DNA of 41,224 nt, from NCBI GenBank assembly GCA_947374315.1, contig CANCBK010000011.1, positions 1 through 41,224 on the forward strand, read 5' to 3'. The stretch is from Burkholderiaceae bacterium. GTDB taxonomy: Bacteria > Pseudomonadota > Gammaproteobacteria > Burkholderiales > Burkholderiaceae. The notes under the pieces are model-generated. The model saw only the letters and a program-made list of their open reading frames with translations. It was not told the origin of the DNA and ran no database searches. Positions 31,783-41,224 of the stretch are shown here, piece by piece; the first letter of the stretch is position 1; every line of letters begins with the position of its first letter. The translations under genes were made by a program, and so were the position numbers.

Positions 31783-33003
31783 ATGAAGTTAAAGCAAATT
31801 ACTGCATGTTTGGTGGCTGGAGCCATATTTGGGTCTAACCCGGCATTTGCACAAACATCAAAAGTAAGTGGAGATGTTGTCAAGATTGGCGTATTAACCG
31901 ATCTATCATCAACCTACTCTGATTTGGCTGGTCCCGGCGCAGTTATTGCGGCAAAAATGGCAATCGCTGACTTTTCAAAAGACGGCACAGTGATCGGCAA
32001 AAAAATTGAACTAGTGAGTGCAGACCATCAAAATAAAGCTGACATTGCCGCAAACAAAGCGCGCGAGTGGTATGACAAAGATGGCGTAGATGTGATTGTT
32101 GAGTTGGTATCAACAAACGTTGCCTTGGCCGTAATGGAAGTTGCTGAACAAAAAAATAAAATTACTTTAGTCTCTGGTGCCGGTTCTTTGCCCATTACAA
32201 ATGAAAAGTGTACCGCCAATAATGTGCATTGGACGTATGACACTTATGCGCTCTCAAACGGAACAGGCAAAGCCGTTGTCAAGCAGGGTAAAAAGAATTG
32301 GTATTTCATTACCGCTGACTATGCGTTTGGTGCTGCTTTAGAAAGAGACGCCACCAATGTAGTGGTTGCTAACGGTGGCAAGGTGTTGGGCACAAGTAAA
32401 CACCCATTCCCCAATAGTGACTTTTCTTCCTACCTCTTAAAGGCCCAAGCCAGCGGAGCTGATGTGGTTGCTCTGGCAAACGCAGGGCAAGACACCATTA
32501 ATACGGTTAAGCAGGCATCTGAGTTTGGTATTAACAAAAAGCAAACCGTGGTTCCTTTATTGATGTTTATCTCTGATGTTCATTCTTTGGGTTTGAATGC
32601 CGCACAAGGCATGTACTTAACTGAAGGCTTTTATTGGGATAGGGATGAGAAGACCCGTGCTTTTTCTAAGCGCTTCATTCTGCAACATAAGCGCATGCCA
32701 ACCAGCGTTCAGGCTGGCGTTTACTCATCCGTTCTTGCGTACTTAAACGCAGTTCAAAAAGCCGGCACTGATGACACTCAAGCGGTGATGAAGACTCTTA
32801 AGTCCACCAATATCGATGATGGACTGTTTAAGGGAAAAATCCGCGCTGATGGCAAGTTCGAGCACGATATGTATTTACTGGAGGTGAAGAAACCATCAGA
32901 CTCCAAGAGCCCATGGGATTACTACAATGTTCGCGCAGTAATTCCTGCTGCTGAAGCGACTCTGCCGCTTTCACAGTCGAAGTGTAAGTTGGTTAACAAG
33001 TAA
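31783..33003 (+). CDS. Periplasmic substrate-binding protein of a LivK-like ABC importer
   Basis: A 406-residue exported binding protein of the type 1 periplasmic fold. A signal peptide (MKLKQITACLVAGAIFGSNP, cleavage after AFA) precedes VKIGVLTDLSSTYSDLAGPG, the usual start of this family. Mature length and the YSDLAGPGAVIAAKMAIADF stretch fit LivK/amide-type receptors. The ATG at 31783 has GAGGAG 6 nt upstream; an earlier in-frame ATG at 31741 lies inside livF and has no such site. It delivers substrate to LivH/LivM. Branched-chain amino acids are the default guess, but the ligand could be an amide, urea or an aromatic acid. Confidence 0.9.
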   Translation: MKLKQITACLVAGAIFGSNPAFAQTSKVSGDVVKIGVLTDLSSTYSDLAGPGAVIAAKMAIADFSKDGTVIGKKIELVSADHQNKADIAANKAREWYDKDGVDVIVELVSTNVALAVMEVAEQKNKITLVSGAGSLPITNEKCTANNVHWTYDTYALSNGTGKAVVKQGKKNWYFITADYAFGAALERDATNVVVANGGKVLGTSKHPFPNSDFSSYLLKAQASGADVVALANAGQDTINTVKQASEFGINKKQTVVPLLMFISDVHSLGLNAAQGMYLTEGFYWDRDEKTRAFSKRFILQHKRMPTSVQAGVYSSVLAYLNAVQKAGTDDTQAVMKTLKSTNIDDGLFKGKIRADGKFEHDMYLLEVKKPSDSKSPWDYYNVRAVIPAAEATLPLSQSKCKLVNK

Positions 33004-33019
33004 TTTTTAGAAATCAAGC

Positions 33020-33940
33020 ATGTTTGAACTTCTTGGTATCACCCCACAAGGGCTGATTGCTCAGCTCTTAGTGGGGCTTATTAATGGCTCGTTCTACGCC
33101 ATTTTGAGTTTGGGTTTAGCCATTATTTTTGGCCTACTCAATATCATTAATTTTTCACACGGTGCCCAGTACACCATGGGTGCTTTTGTTGCTTGGATTG
33201 GGCTAACTCAAGTTGGTCAATGGTTTGGATTTCCTGAGTTCTCAATTAATTACTGGTTTGCATTAATTCTTGTGCCGCTGGTGATGGCGGGTTTTGGTTT
33301 AATTTTGGAGCGCACAATGCTTCGGCGCCTCTACCATCTTGATCACTTATACGGCCTTTTGCTTACCTTCGGCTTGGCGCTCATTATTGAGGGCATGCTC
33401 CGTCATTGGTACGGCATTTCTGGTGAGAGTTATCCAGCCCCAGAGTTATTGCAGGGCGCGATTCCCTTGGATGCCATCGGCATTATTTTGCCGAAATACC
33501 GCTTATGGGTTGTTGTTGCTTCTTTGGTGGTTTGTTTCTCCACTTGGTATGTAATAGAGAGAACTAAATTGGGCGCCTATCTTCGTGCAGGCACGGAAAA
33601 TCCAAAACTCCTTCAGGCCTTTGGTATCAATGTCCCCTTGATGATTTCTTTGGCTTATGCTTATGGTGTGGGTCTAGCCGGTTTCGCTGGTGTATTGGCT
33701 GCACCAATTTTTCAAGTGAACCCGCTCATGGGCTCAAACTTAATTATTGTGGTTTTTGCGGTGGTTGTCATTGGTGGAATGGGCTCAATTATGGGATCCA
33801 TTTTGACTGGCCTTGCTTTGGGTTTGATTGAAGGATTAACCAAAGTCTTTTATCCAGAAGGATCGGGCGTTGTTATTTTTGTGATTATGGCAATCGTGTT
33901 GCTTGTTCGGCCTGCTGGACTTTTCGGCCGGGAGAAGTAA
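33020..33940 (+). CDS. livH: ABC transporter permease LivH
   Basis: A 306-residue polytopic permease of the LivH family with about eight membrane segments. LINGSFYAILSLGLAIIFGL at the N-terminus and GGMGSIMGSILTGLALGLIE, the cytoplasmic coupling loop that meets the ATPases, are diagnostic. It forms the channel with LivM, whose gene begins 2 nt after the livH stop. Confidence 0.94.
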   Translation: MFELLGITPQGLIAQLLVGLINGSFYAILSLGLAIIFGLLNIINFSHGAQYTMGAFVAWIGLTQVGQWFGFPEFSINYWFALILVPLVMAGFGLILERTMLRRLYHLDHLYGLLLTFGLALIIEGMLRHWYGISGESYPAPELLQGAIPLDAIGIILPKYRLWVVVASLVVCFSTWYVIERTKLGAYLRAGTENPKLLQAFGINVPLMISLAYAYGVGLAGFAGVLAAPIFQVNPLMGSNLIIVVFAVVVIGGMGSIMGSILTGLALGLIEGLTKVFYPEGSGVVIFVIMAIVLLVRPAGLFGREK

Positions 33941-33942
33941 GG

Positions 33943-34872
33943 ATGAATTTAAAAACAAAATTACTCTACGGCATTCTTGTTTCAATTGCACTACTTCTCC
34001 CTTTTCAAGATTTCATTTATTTAGTGTTTGCAATGAAGGTGCTGTGCTTTGCTTTATTTGCATGCGCTTTTAATCTGTTATTGGGCTTTACGGGCCTCCT
34101 CTCCTTTGGTCATGCAGCCTTTTTTGGAACCTCTGCTTACATTACGGCCTATCTTTGCAAAGAGCTTGGGCTATCACCTGAGTTTGGAATTATTTTGGGC
34201 GTTCTTGGTGCGGGAGCGCTCGGTTATTTAATGGGCTCCCTAGCAATTCGTAGGCAAGGTATTTATTTTGCAATGGTGACATTAGCCCTTTCCCAAATGG
34301 TTTACTTCCTGGCGGTTCAACTCCCGTTTACTGGTGGTGAAGATGGAATTCAAGGGGTGCCGCGTGGAATGTTGTTTGGGTTCATCGACTTAAAAGATGA
34401 CATCAGCATGTATTACTTTGTCCTAGCAGTCTTCCTATTGGGTTTTGCATTAATTGTCCGCACCGTTCATTCTCCCTTTGGCCAAGTGCTCAAGGCAATC
34501 AGAGAAAATGAGCCGCGTGCAATCTCCCTTGGATATGATGTTGACCGCTTTAAGTTAATCTCTTTTGTAATTTCAGCCGCCCTTGCTGGATTGGCTGGCT
34601 CCTTAAAGGCTTTAGTTTTCCAGTTGGCAACATTGACCGATGTGCACTGGCATATGTCTGGTGAAGTGGTGTTGATGACTTTGCTTGGCGGTATGGGAAC
34701 TATTTTGGGTCCAGTAGTCGGTGCTGGCATCGTGGTGGGACTGCAAAATTACCTCGCCAATATCGGATCGTGGAGCACTATCGCAACCGGGTTCATTTTT
34801 GTCATTTGTGTTTTGGCCTTCCGTCGCGGCGTAGTTGGTGAAATTTCCCATTTCTTCAAAAGCAAAAATTGA
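33943..34872 (+). CDS. livM: ABC transporter permease LivM
   Basis: A 309-residue polytopic permease of the LivM family. Hallmarks are FNLLLGFTGLLSFGHAAFFG, FGQVLKAIRENEPRAISLGY (coupling region) and MTLLGGMGTILGPVVGAGIV. It is the last gene of the liv-type operon. A UUCG hairpin lies 25 nt past its stop. Confidence 0.94.
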   Translation: MNLKTKLLYGILVSIALLLPFQDFIYLVFAMKVLCFALFACAFNLLLGFTGLLSFGHAAFFGTSAYITAYLCKELGLSPEFGIILGVLGAGALGYLMGSLAIRRQGIYFAMVTLALSQMVYFLAVQLPFTGGEDGIQGVPRGMLFGFIDLKDDISMYYFVLAVFLLGFALIVRTVHSPFGQVLKAIRENEPRAISLGYDVDRFKLISFVISAALAGLAGSLKALVFQLATLTDVHWHMSGEVVLMTLLGGMGTILGPVVGAGIVVGLQNYLANIGSWSTIATGFIFVICVLAFRRGVVGEISHFFKSKN

Positions 34873-34897
34873 ATGAGTTTTCTTTAATATAGTTTTG

Positions 34898-34919
34898 GTG
34901 CGGCGCTTCGGCGCCGTAC
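34898..34919 (+). terminator. UUCG-capped hairpin after livM
   Basis: GTGCGGCGC-TTCG-GCGCCGTAC forms a 9-bp stem with one G-T pair and the very stable C(UUCG)G tetraloop. Only a weak T-run (TCATTTG) follows, so it could be a terminator or an mRNA-stabilising 3' hairpin. Confidence 0.6.
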
Positions 34920-35046
34920 TCATTTGTGGGCGCCGATTGAATCCGCTCATCATGATTGGCATCCCAAACAATCTTTTTTATAAATATTCAATTAAATCAA
35001 ATAGTTATGGAATATATTGTCAGTTTTTTGTCCTAGGTCTCAGATT

Positions 35047-35062
35047 TGTTTCACGTGAAACC
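35047..35062. promoter_or_regulatory. parS: parS centromere site 1 (15 of 16)
   Basis: TGTTTCACGTGAAACC differs from the canonical 16-bp parS palindrome only at the last base. It lies 39 bp before the mnmG start, in the non-coding gap, and 2.6 kb from parA. ParB binds here and spreads to form the partition complex. Confidence 0.9.
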
Positions 35063-35101
35063 AACAAAATGCTATGATCATCGCCCTATCTGAGGCAAAT
35101 C

Positions 35102-37027
35102 ATGCGTTATTCAAAGAACTTCGATGTCATTGTGGTTGGTGGTGGTCACGCCGGTACTGAGGCTGCGCTTGCGGCTGCGCGCATGGGTTGTGACACCCTC
35201 TTAATTACTCATAGTATTGAAAACTTGGGTGCGATGAGTTGTAACCCTTCGATTGGTGGTATCGGTAAGGGCCATTTAGTTAAAGAGATTGATGCAATGG
35301 GTGGCGCTATGGCCGCCGCCACTGATGAGGCTGGCATTCAGTTCAGAATCCTTAACTCCAGCAAGGGTCCGGCGGTTCGTGCAACTCGCGCCCAGGGTGA
35401 TCGGGTTCTGTATAAGGCGGCCATTCGCCGTCGTCTAGAGAATCAGCCGAACCTTAGCCTATTTCAAGCGGCAGTAGAGGATTTGCTGGTTCAAGGCGAC
35501 GAGGTTCATGGGGTGGTTACTCAAATGGGCCTGGAGTTTACGGCTAAAAAAGTCGTACTTACTGCTGGAACCTTTCTAGATGGAAAGATTCATGTCGGAT
35601 TAAATAATTATGCGGGCGGTCGCGCTGGTGATCCAGCATCGGTTTCTTTGTCCGCTAGATTGAAAGAGCTAAAACTTCCGCAAGGAAGGTTGAAGACTGG
35701 CACCCCACCGAGAATTGATGGGCGCACTATTGATTTTTCCGTTATGTTGGAGCAACCCGGGGATTTAGATCCGGTGCCCGTCTTTTCCTATTTAGGGAGG
35801 CCGGAACAGCACCCTAGGCAGGTTCCTTGTTGGATTTCACATACCAATGAGCAAACCCATGACATTATTCGGGGTGGTTTAGATCGTTCCCCTATGTATA
35901 CCGGCGTTATTGAGGGGGTTGGTCCCCGCTACTGCCCTTCTATTGAAGACAAAATTCATCGGTTTGCCTCTAGAAATAGCCACCAGATCTTTTTAGAGCC
36001 CGAGGGCTTAACAACCAACGAGTTTTACCCCAATGGAATTTCCACTAGTCTACCCTTTGATGTGCAGTGGAGTCTGGTTCGCAGCATTCGTGGCTTAGAG
36101 TCTGCGGTTATTGTGCGGCCAGGATATGCCATTGAGTATGACTTCTTTGATCCACGCCATTTACGCCATAGTCTAGAAACCAAAGCAATTACTGGCCTCT
36201 ACTTTGCCGGCCAAATTAATGGCACAACTGGTTATGAAGAGGCTGCTGCCCAAGGAATGCTGGCTGGGATTAACGCTGGTCTAGCCGCCAAAGGAAAAGA
36301 GCCATGGCTGCCTAAGCGTAGTGAGTCTTATATTGGTGTTTTGGTGGATGACCTCATTACTTTAGGTGTTCAAGAGCCCTACCGGATGTTTACTAGTCGA
36401 GCTGAGTACCGTCTGAGCTTGCGTGAAGATAATGCTGATATGCGCTTAACCACTATTGGCCGTGAGCTTGGGCTGGTTGACGACTATCGTTGGAATACCT
36501 TTTGCAGGAAGCGGGAGGCTGTTTCACGTGAAACATCCCGCTTACAAGAGATTTGGGTTGGTCCGAAACATGGCTCTGCCGTGGCAGTTTCTGAGCTTTT
36601 GGGCCAAGATTTATCGCATGAATGCAGTTTGGCCGATATTTTGAGGCGCCCAGGCATCACCTATGAGGCAATGATGAGGTTGGCGGGCGGAATCTGGTCA
36701 CCAGGAACCTTAGATGACGATTTAGGTTTGGCTCAACAGATTAGCGACCAGGTGGAAATTTCCATTAAATATCAAGGGTATATAGATCGACAGGCAGTTG
36801 AGATTGCGCGTCAAGAACATAACGAGACCTTTCCGCTGTCTGAATCATTGGATTACACCAAGGTGATTGGCTTGTCCAAAGAGGTTCAACAAAAGCTGAA
36901 TTTACATAAACCTGGCACCCTAGGTCAGGCCGGCAGGATCTCTGGGGTAACGCCTGCAGCACTTTCTTTGTTATTGGTGCACCTGAAAAAAGGTTTGGGC
37001 CGGACCCAAGAAGATGCGCATGAGTAA
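35102..37027 (+). CDS. mnmG: tRNA uridine-5-carboxymethylaminomethyl modification enzyme MnmG
   Basis: A 641-residue FAD- and NADH-dependent partner of MnmE. The FAD fold [19 protein letters not shown] is near the N-terminus, followed by [20 protein letters not shown] with a conserved catalytic Cys, [40 protein letters not shown] and a helical C-terminal MnmE/tRNA-binding domain. With MnmE it installs the cmnm5 group at tRNA U34. A perfect parS site is embedded in its codons for Ala-Val-Ser-Arg-Glu-Thr (36520-36535). It starts the mnmG-rsmG-parA-parB cluster. Confidence 0.97.
   Translation: MRYSKNFDVIVVGGGHAGTEAALAAARMGCDTLLITHSIENLGAMSCNPSIGGIGKGHLVKEIDAMGGAMAAATDEAGIQFRILNSSKGPAVRATRAQGDRVLYKAAIRRRLENQPNLSLFQAAVEDLLVQGDEVHGVVTQMGLEFTAKKVVLTAGTFLDGKIHVGLNNYAGGRAGDPASVSLSARLKELKLPQGRLKTGTPPRIDGRTIDFSVMLEQPGDLDPVPVFSYLGRPEQHPRQVPCWISHTNEQTHDIIRGGLDRSPMYTGVIEGVGPRYCPSIEDKIHRFASRNSHQIFLEPEGLTTNEFYPNGISTSLPFDVQWSLVRSIRGLESAVIVRPGYAIEYDFFDPRHLRHSLETKAITGLYFAGQINGTTGYEEAAAQGMLAGINAGLAAKGKEPWLPKRSESYIGVLVDDLITLGVQEPYRMFTSRAEYRLSLREDNADMRLTTIGRELGLVDDYRWNTFCRKREAVSRETSRLQEIWVGPKHGSAVAVSELLGQDLSHECSLADILRRPGITYEAMMRLAGGIWSPGTLDDDLGLAQQISDQVEISIKYQGYIDRQAVEIARQEHNETFPLSESLDYTKVIGLSKEVQQKLNLHKPGTLGQAGRISGVTPAALSLLLVHLKKGLGRTQEDAHE
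36520..36535. promoter_or_regulatory. parS: parS centromere site 2, perfect, inside mnmG
   Basis: TGTTTCACGTGAAACA matches the canonical 16-bp parS palindrome at every position. It is inside the coding sequence of mnmG, 1473 bp from parS site 1 and about 1.2 kb upstream of parA. Confidence 0.95.
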
Positions 37028-37682
37028 TGAGCTAATGTCTTTGGGGATAGAAGGATTGGGTTTAAATCTAGACTCCAAAGATATTGCTGATTTAGAGCTA
37101 TTTTTGCAGGAAATGGGCCGTTGGAATCGGGTGCATAATCTGACCGCAATAGAGGGTGAAAAAAACTCTATTCGACTGCATCTCATTGATTCTATTACAG
37201 TTTTACCTATAATGCGTCAATTTTTAACTGCGGAAAACCCCAGGATTGCCGATCTGGGATCCGGTGGTGGATTACCTGCTATCCCTATCGCGATTTTGCA
37301 GCCAGATTGGCATTTAACTCTGATTGAGGCGATTCGCAAAAAGACGGCATTTTTGCAGCATGTACGCGGAAGATTGGGTTTGAAGAATATTGAAGTCCTA
37401 AGTGAGCGCGTTGAAGCGGTTGCAAAAACTCAGCCCAGTGAGTTTGATGCCGTGATTTCCAGGGCATTTACTAATCTTGCCCATTTTTTAGAGCTATCAC
37501 TGCCGCTACTGAAACCAAGTGGACTGGTTTTTGCAATGAAGGCCAAGCGCGCCGATGAAGAGCTGCAAGATGTTTGTATGGACGACTGGCAATTGGTGGC
37601 GGATGTACCGCTCCATATACCGAACCTGGCAGTGGAGCGCCGACTTTTGGTCTTGACCCCGATGAGAAAATTACCCCTTTAA
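37020..37682 (+). CDS. rsmG: 16S rRNA (guanine-527-N7) methyltransferase RsmG
   Basis: A 220-residue S-adenosylmethionine-dependent enzyme that methylates G527 of 16S rRNA; its loss causes low-level streptomycin resistance in many bacteria. Motifs: [31 protein letters not shown] (cofactor loop) and [23 protein letters not shown] 37020 is preferred because AAGAAG lies 6 nt upstream; ATG 37014 directly abuts it. Either start overlaps the end of mnmG (8 or 14 nt), so translation is coupled. Confidence 0.94.
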   Translation: MSNELMSLGIEGLGLNLDSKDIADLELFLQEMGRWNRVHNLTAIEGEKNSIRLHLIDSITVLPIMRQFLTAENPRIADLGSGGGLPAIPIAILQPDWHLTLIEAIRKKTAFLQHVRGRLGLKNIEVLSERVEAVAKTQPSEFDAVISRAFTNLAHFLELSLPLLKPSGLVFAMKAKRADEELQDVCMDDWQLVADVPLHIPNLAVERRLLVLTPMRKLPL

Positions 37683-37706
37683 AGCACGACATTTTTTAAG
37701 AAAATT

Positions 37707-38477
37707 ATGGCCAAAATATTTTGTATAGCGAATCAAAAAGGCGGTGTAGGTAAAACTACAACTGCAGTGAATTTGGCCGCCGGTTTAGCTGGGCATAACC
37801 AACGTGTTTTATTGGTTGATCTAGATCCCCAAGGCAATGCAACGATGGGGTCGGGCATTGAAAAGGCAGGCTTGAGCGCTACTGTGTATCAAGTGCTCAT
37901 CGGTCTTTCTTCAGTTAAAGAATGTGCGCTACGTTGTGAGAGTTCGGGCTACGATGTTTTACCCGCCAATCGTGATTTGGCTGGCGCAGAAATTGAGTTG
38001 GTCGACTTGGACTCACGCGAGCAACGCTTGAAAGACGCGCTTGCTGTTGTTGCCAATGATTATGACTTTATTTTGATTGATTGCCCGCCTGCATTGTCGT
38101 TGCTAACCTTAAATGGATTGTGTGCAGCGAATGGCGTCATCGTTCCCATGCAGTGTGAGTATTTTGCATTAGAGGGTTTGTCTGATTTGGTAAACACCAT
38201 CAAGCAAGTGCATGCGAATTTAAATCCTGACTTGGTCATCATTGGTTTGTTGCGGGTGATGTTTGATGCGCGCATGACACTGCAACAACAAGTGTCAGAT
38301 CAATTGCTAGAGCATTTCGGCGACAAAGTATTCAAGAGCATCATTCCTCGCAATGTGAGGCTGGCTGAAGCCCCGTCCTACGGGCTTCCTGGGGTGGCGT
38401 TCGACAGGTCATCGCGGGGCGCCAAGGCCTATTTAGAGTTCGGCGCTGAAATGATTGAACGCATTGAGCAAATGTAA
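37707..38477 (+). CDS. parA: Chromosome partitioning ATPase ParA (Soj)
   Basis: A 256-residue deviant-Walker ATPase that forms DNA-bound dimers and moves ParB-parS complexes. KGGVGKTTTAVNLAAGLAG carries the signature lysine near residue 11, LLVDLDPQGNATMGSG the switch I region, and FILIDCPPALSLLTLNGLCA Walker B. It begins 24 nt after rsmG and is followed by parB after 23 nt. Confidence 0.97.
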   Translation: MAKIFCIANQKGGVGKTTTAVNLAAGLAGHNQRVLLVDLDPQGNATMGSGIEKAGLSATVYQVLIGLSSVKECALRCESSGYDVLPANRDLAGAEIELVDLDSREQRLKDALAVVANDYDFILIDCPPALSLLTLNGLCAANGVIVPMQCEYFALEGLSDLVNTIKQVHANLNPDLVIIGLLRVMFDARMTLQQQVSDQLLEHFGDKVFKSIIPRNVRLAEAPSYGLPGVAFDRSSRGAKAYLEFGAEMIERIEQM

Positions 38478-38500
38478 AACCTAGGAATAGTAAAAATATT

Positions 38501-39388
38501 ATGGTCGCAATAAAGAAAAAAGGTTTAGGGCGTGGGCTAGAGGCATTGCTCGGAGATAAGGCGCAAAAAGAAAACGTTGCGGATATCAATCGTTTGCCGC
38601 TGACCGCACTTCAGGCGGGTAAATATCAGCCCCGTCAAAAAATGGAAGTGGCAGCACTGCAAGAGTTGGCTGACAGCATTCGTGAGCAGGGAGTGATGCA
38701 ACCATTATTGGTGCGGTTGGTTGCTCCCGGTAGATACGAAATTATTGCGGGAGAGCGTCGCTTTAGGGCGGCAACTTTAGCTGGCTTAAAAGAGGTCCCT
38801 GTTTTAGTTTCTGGGGCGGATGATCAAGCTGCAGCTGCAATGGCACTGGTTGAAAATATGCAGCGTGAAGATCTTAATCCGCTTGAAGAGTCGCAAGGCT
38901 TGGCAAGGCTGATTGCGGAGTTTGGCTTTACGCATGAGCAAGCCGCTAAAGCGGTGGGTAAGTCCCGAAGCGCTATTACCAACTTGCTGCGCTTAAGTCA
39001 GCTGGCAAAACCGGTGCAAGCAATGTTATTGGCGGGCGAGATTGATATGGGCCATGCGCGCGCATTACTTCCGCTGCCTGGAGCTAGTCAAGTGGCTTTA
39101 GCCCAAAGAATTGCTGCTCAGGGCCTATCAGTTCGTGAGGCGGAAAGAATGTCTACCGCATTGGCGCTTGCTGGCGGTCAAATTGGAGATAAAAAAACTA
39201 AAGCCAAGGTAGAGGCCGGTAGCCCTAGTCGCGACCCGGATATGCGCCGCCTAACACAAGAAATTGCTGATTTAATCGGACTAAGTGCGGAATTTAAGTT
39301 CAAAGGCAAAGGTGGCGAGCTGAGAATTCGTTTTAGCCAGTTTGATGAGCTTGATTCTTTGTTAAAGAAGCTAGGCGTTGAAGCTTAA
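38501..39388 (+). CDS. parB: Chromosome partitioning protein ParB (Spo0J)
   Basis: A 295-residue CTP-dependent DNA clamp. The CTPase domain contains YQPRQKMEVAALQELADSIR, QPLLVR and GERRFRAATLAGL; the parS-binding helix-turn-helix is in FTHEQAAKAVGKSRSAITNL, followed by MGHARALLPL. The C-terminal dimerisation helix ends the protein. Its sites at 35047 and 36520 are in the same window. It starts with the typical basic MVAIKKKGLGRGLEALLG, the peptide that stimulates ParA. Confidence 0.97.
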   Translation: MVAIKKKGLGRGLEALLGDKAQKENVADINRLPLTALQAGKYQPRQKMEVAALQELADSIREQGVMQPLLVRLVAPGRYEIIAGERRFRAATLAGLKEVPVLVSGADDQAAAAMALVENMQREDLNPLEESQGLARLIAEFGFTHEQAAKAVGKSRSAITNLLRLSQLAKPVQAMLLAGEIDMGHARALLPLPGASQVALAQRIAAQGLSVREAERMSTALALAGGQIGDKKTKAKVEAGSPSRDPDMRRLTQEIADLIGLSAEFKFKGKGGELRIRFSQFDELDSLLKKLGVEA

Positions 39389-39415
39389 GAATTCGAAGAA
39401 ATGACCCTAAAACAT

Positions 39416-39444
39416 TTGACCTATTGCAGTGCACACATTAAACT
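39416..39444 (+). promoter_or_regulatory. Candidate sigma-70 promoter of the atp operon
   Basis: TTGACC at 39416-39421 (five of six) is separated by exactly 17 nt from TAAACT at 39439-39444 (four of six). The predicted transcript would begin near 39451, only a few nt before the atpI TTG, so either the leader is very short or the true promoter is elsewhere. Confidence 0.4.
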
Positions 39445-39456
39445 CTCGGGGCTAAA

Positions 39457-39951
39457 TTGATTCCTCAAAAAAATCGATTTTCCGAGGTAAATGATTGGGA
39501 TGAGCCTGAAGAAGAGGTTTATAGGGCTTTAAGTAAGGCGGAGATGGCTGCACTGCAAAAAAGCAATGCGGTGAAATACCCCTCACTATCACCTTGGAAG
39601 ATTTTGGCTGCACAAGTGGCGGTTACTGCGCTTAGCATGACGATTTGGTCATTTTTTGGGGAGCCGGTAGGGGTAAGCCTTTATACTCAAGCGGCCTTTT
39701 TAGGTGGTTTAATTAGCGTCTTGCCTTCAGCCTTGTTTTTATTAAGACTGGAGTTGGCAAAAAAATCGCAATTATTAAATCCAGGTCATTATTTGGCGGC
39801 ATTGGTTTCGGGTGAATTTATCAAAATTGCCGTTACTGTGATGTTGTTTATTGGGGTTGCATTTTTGATCCCTGGCGTGCTTTGGGTCCCCCTGTTGGTG
39901 ACTTATGTACTTGCCTTAAAGTGTGTTTGGCTGGCGTGGTTGTGGCGCTAA
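39457..39951 (+). CDS. atpI: ATP synthase subunit I
   Basis: A 164-residue membrane protein of the AtpI/UncI type. A charged, soluble N-terminus of about 45 residues (EVNDWDEPEEEVYRALSKAE) leads to four hydrophobic segments: ILAAQVAVTALSMTIWSFFG, YTQAAFLGGLISVLPSALFLL, GEFIKIAVTVMLFIGVAFL and WVPLLVTYVLALKCVWLAWL. AtpI aids assembly of the c-ring and is not a core subunit. The best start is TTG at 39457, with GGGG 5 nt upstream. atpB follows after 39 nt. Confidence 0.85.
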   Translation: MIPQKNRFSEVNDWDEPEEEVYRALSKAEMAALQKSNAVKYPSLSPWKILAAQVAVTALSMTIWSFFGEPVGVSLYTQAAFLGGLISVLPSALFLLRLELAKKSQLLNPGHYLAALVSGEFIKIAVTVMLFIGVAFLIPGVLWVPLLVTYVLALKCVWLAWLWR

Positions 39952-39987
39952 GAGTAATAAATGAGATTGAACCAAGGGACTAGTTAA

Positions 39988-41178
<1,191 letters not shown>

Positions 41179-41224
41179 TTGTTTTGGCGTGGATGACCAC
41201 CGGGTCATCCAACCGTTCTCAACA

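Noticed and set aside
34895..35077. 60-codon plus-strand frame between livM and mnmG
   Set aside because: It runs through the hairpin and the parS site, has no ribosome binding site and resembles nothing known; its end only translates the parS palindrome.

Overview
The window reads as the replication-origin region of a small-genome betaproteobacterium of the Burkholderiales, most likely Polynucleobacter or a close relative. This is inferred from gene order (rpmH-rnpA-yidD-yidC-mnmE on one side of dnaA, dnaN-gyrB on the other, then mnmG-rsmG-parA-parB-atpIBE), from the def-fmt-rsmB-DUF4390-ntrY-ntrX cluster and from protein sequence style. It was not confirmed by any search. The origin lies around dnaA: DnaA boxes cluster on both sides of the gene, the main coding strand switches from minus to plus at 23922/24145, and two parS sites lie 11-12 kb to the right.

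Layout. 1-4670 is an accessory stretch. It holds the start of a cytochrome bd oxidase gene (cydA, cut by the window edge), then a region built on a tRNA-Phe gene. Truncated copies of the tRNA 3' end plus a terminator-like hairpin bound two single-gene modules: a glutathione S-transferase split by one stop codon, and a DUF1398 gene. Next come a winged-helix regulator and a membrane protein separated by a perfect inverted repeat, a decayed GDCCVxC-type cysteine-rich gene, an unlisted 46-codon exported or membrane mini-protein, and a small putative lipoprotein. 4674-13417 is a minus-strand block: an OsmC-YcaO fusion, then the tightly packed def-fmt-rsmB-DUF4390-ntrY-ntrX operon, which joins N-terminal Met processing, rRNA methylation and a nitrogen-type two-component system. 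dprA and topB (13489-17059) run on the plus strand towards the origin, and topB overlaps a convergent MnmC-type oxidoreductase gene by 175 bp. pckG, mnmE, yidC, yidD, rnpA and rpmH complete the left arm.

Right of the origin: dnaA, dnaN, gyrB, a SET-domain protein, a DUF3717 protein, a five-gene branched-chain amino-acid-type ABC transporter (livG, livF, binding protein, livH, livM), mnmG-rsmG-parA-parB, and the first three genes of the ATP synthase operon.

Functional links: DnaA, the clamp, gyrase, ParA/ParB and parS form the chromosome replication and segregation hub. MnmE, MnmG and the MnmC-like protein act on the same wobble uridine of tRNA. RnpA, Fmt, Def, RsmB and RsmG serve translation, and YidC/YidD serve membrane insertion, including that of ATP synthase subunits encoded nearby. 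No phage, insertion sequence, integrase, CRISPR array or rRNA was found. The clearest candidate for something unusual is the tRNA-Phe-anchored set of single-gene modules at 831-2265.
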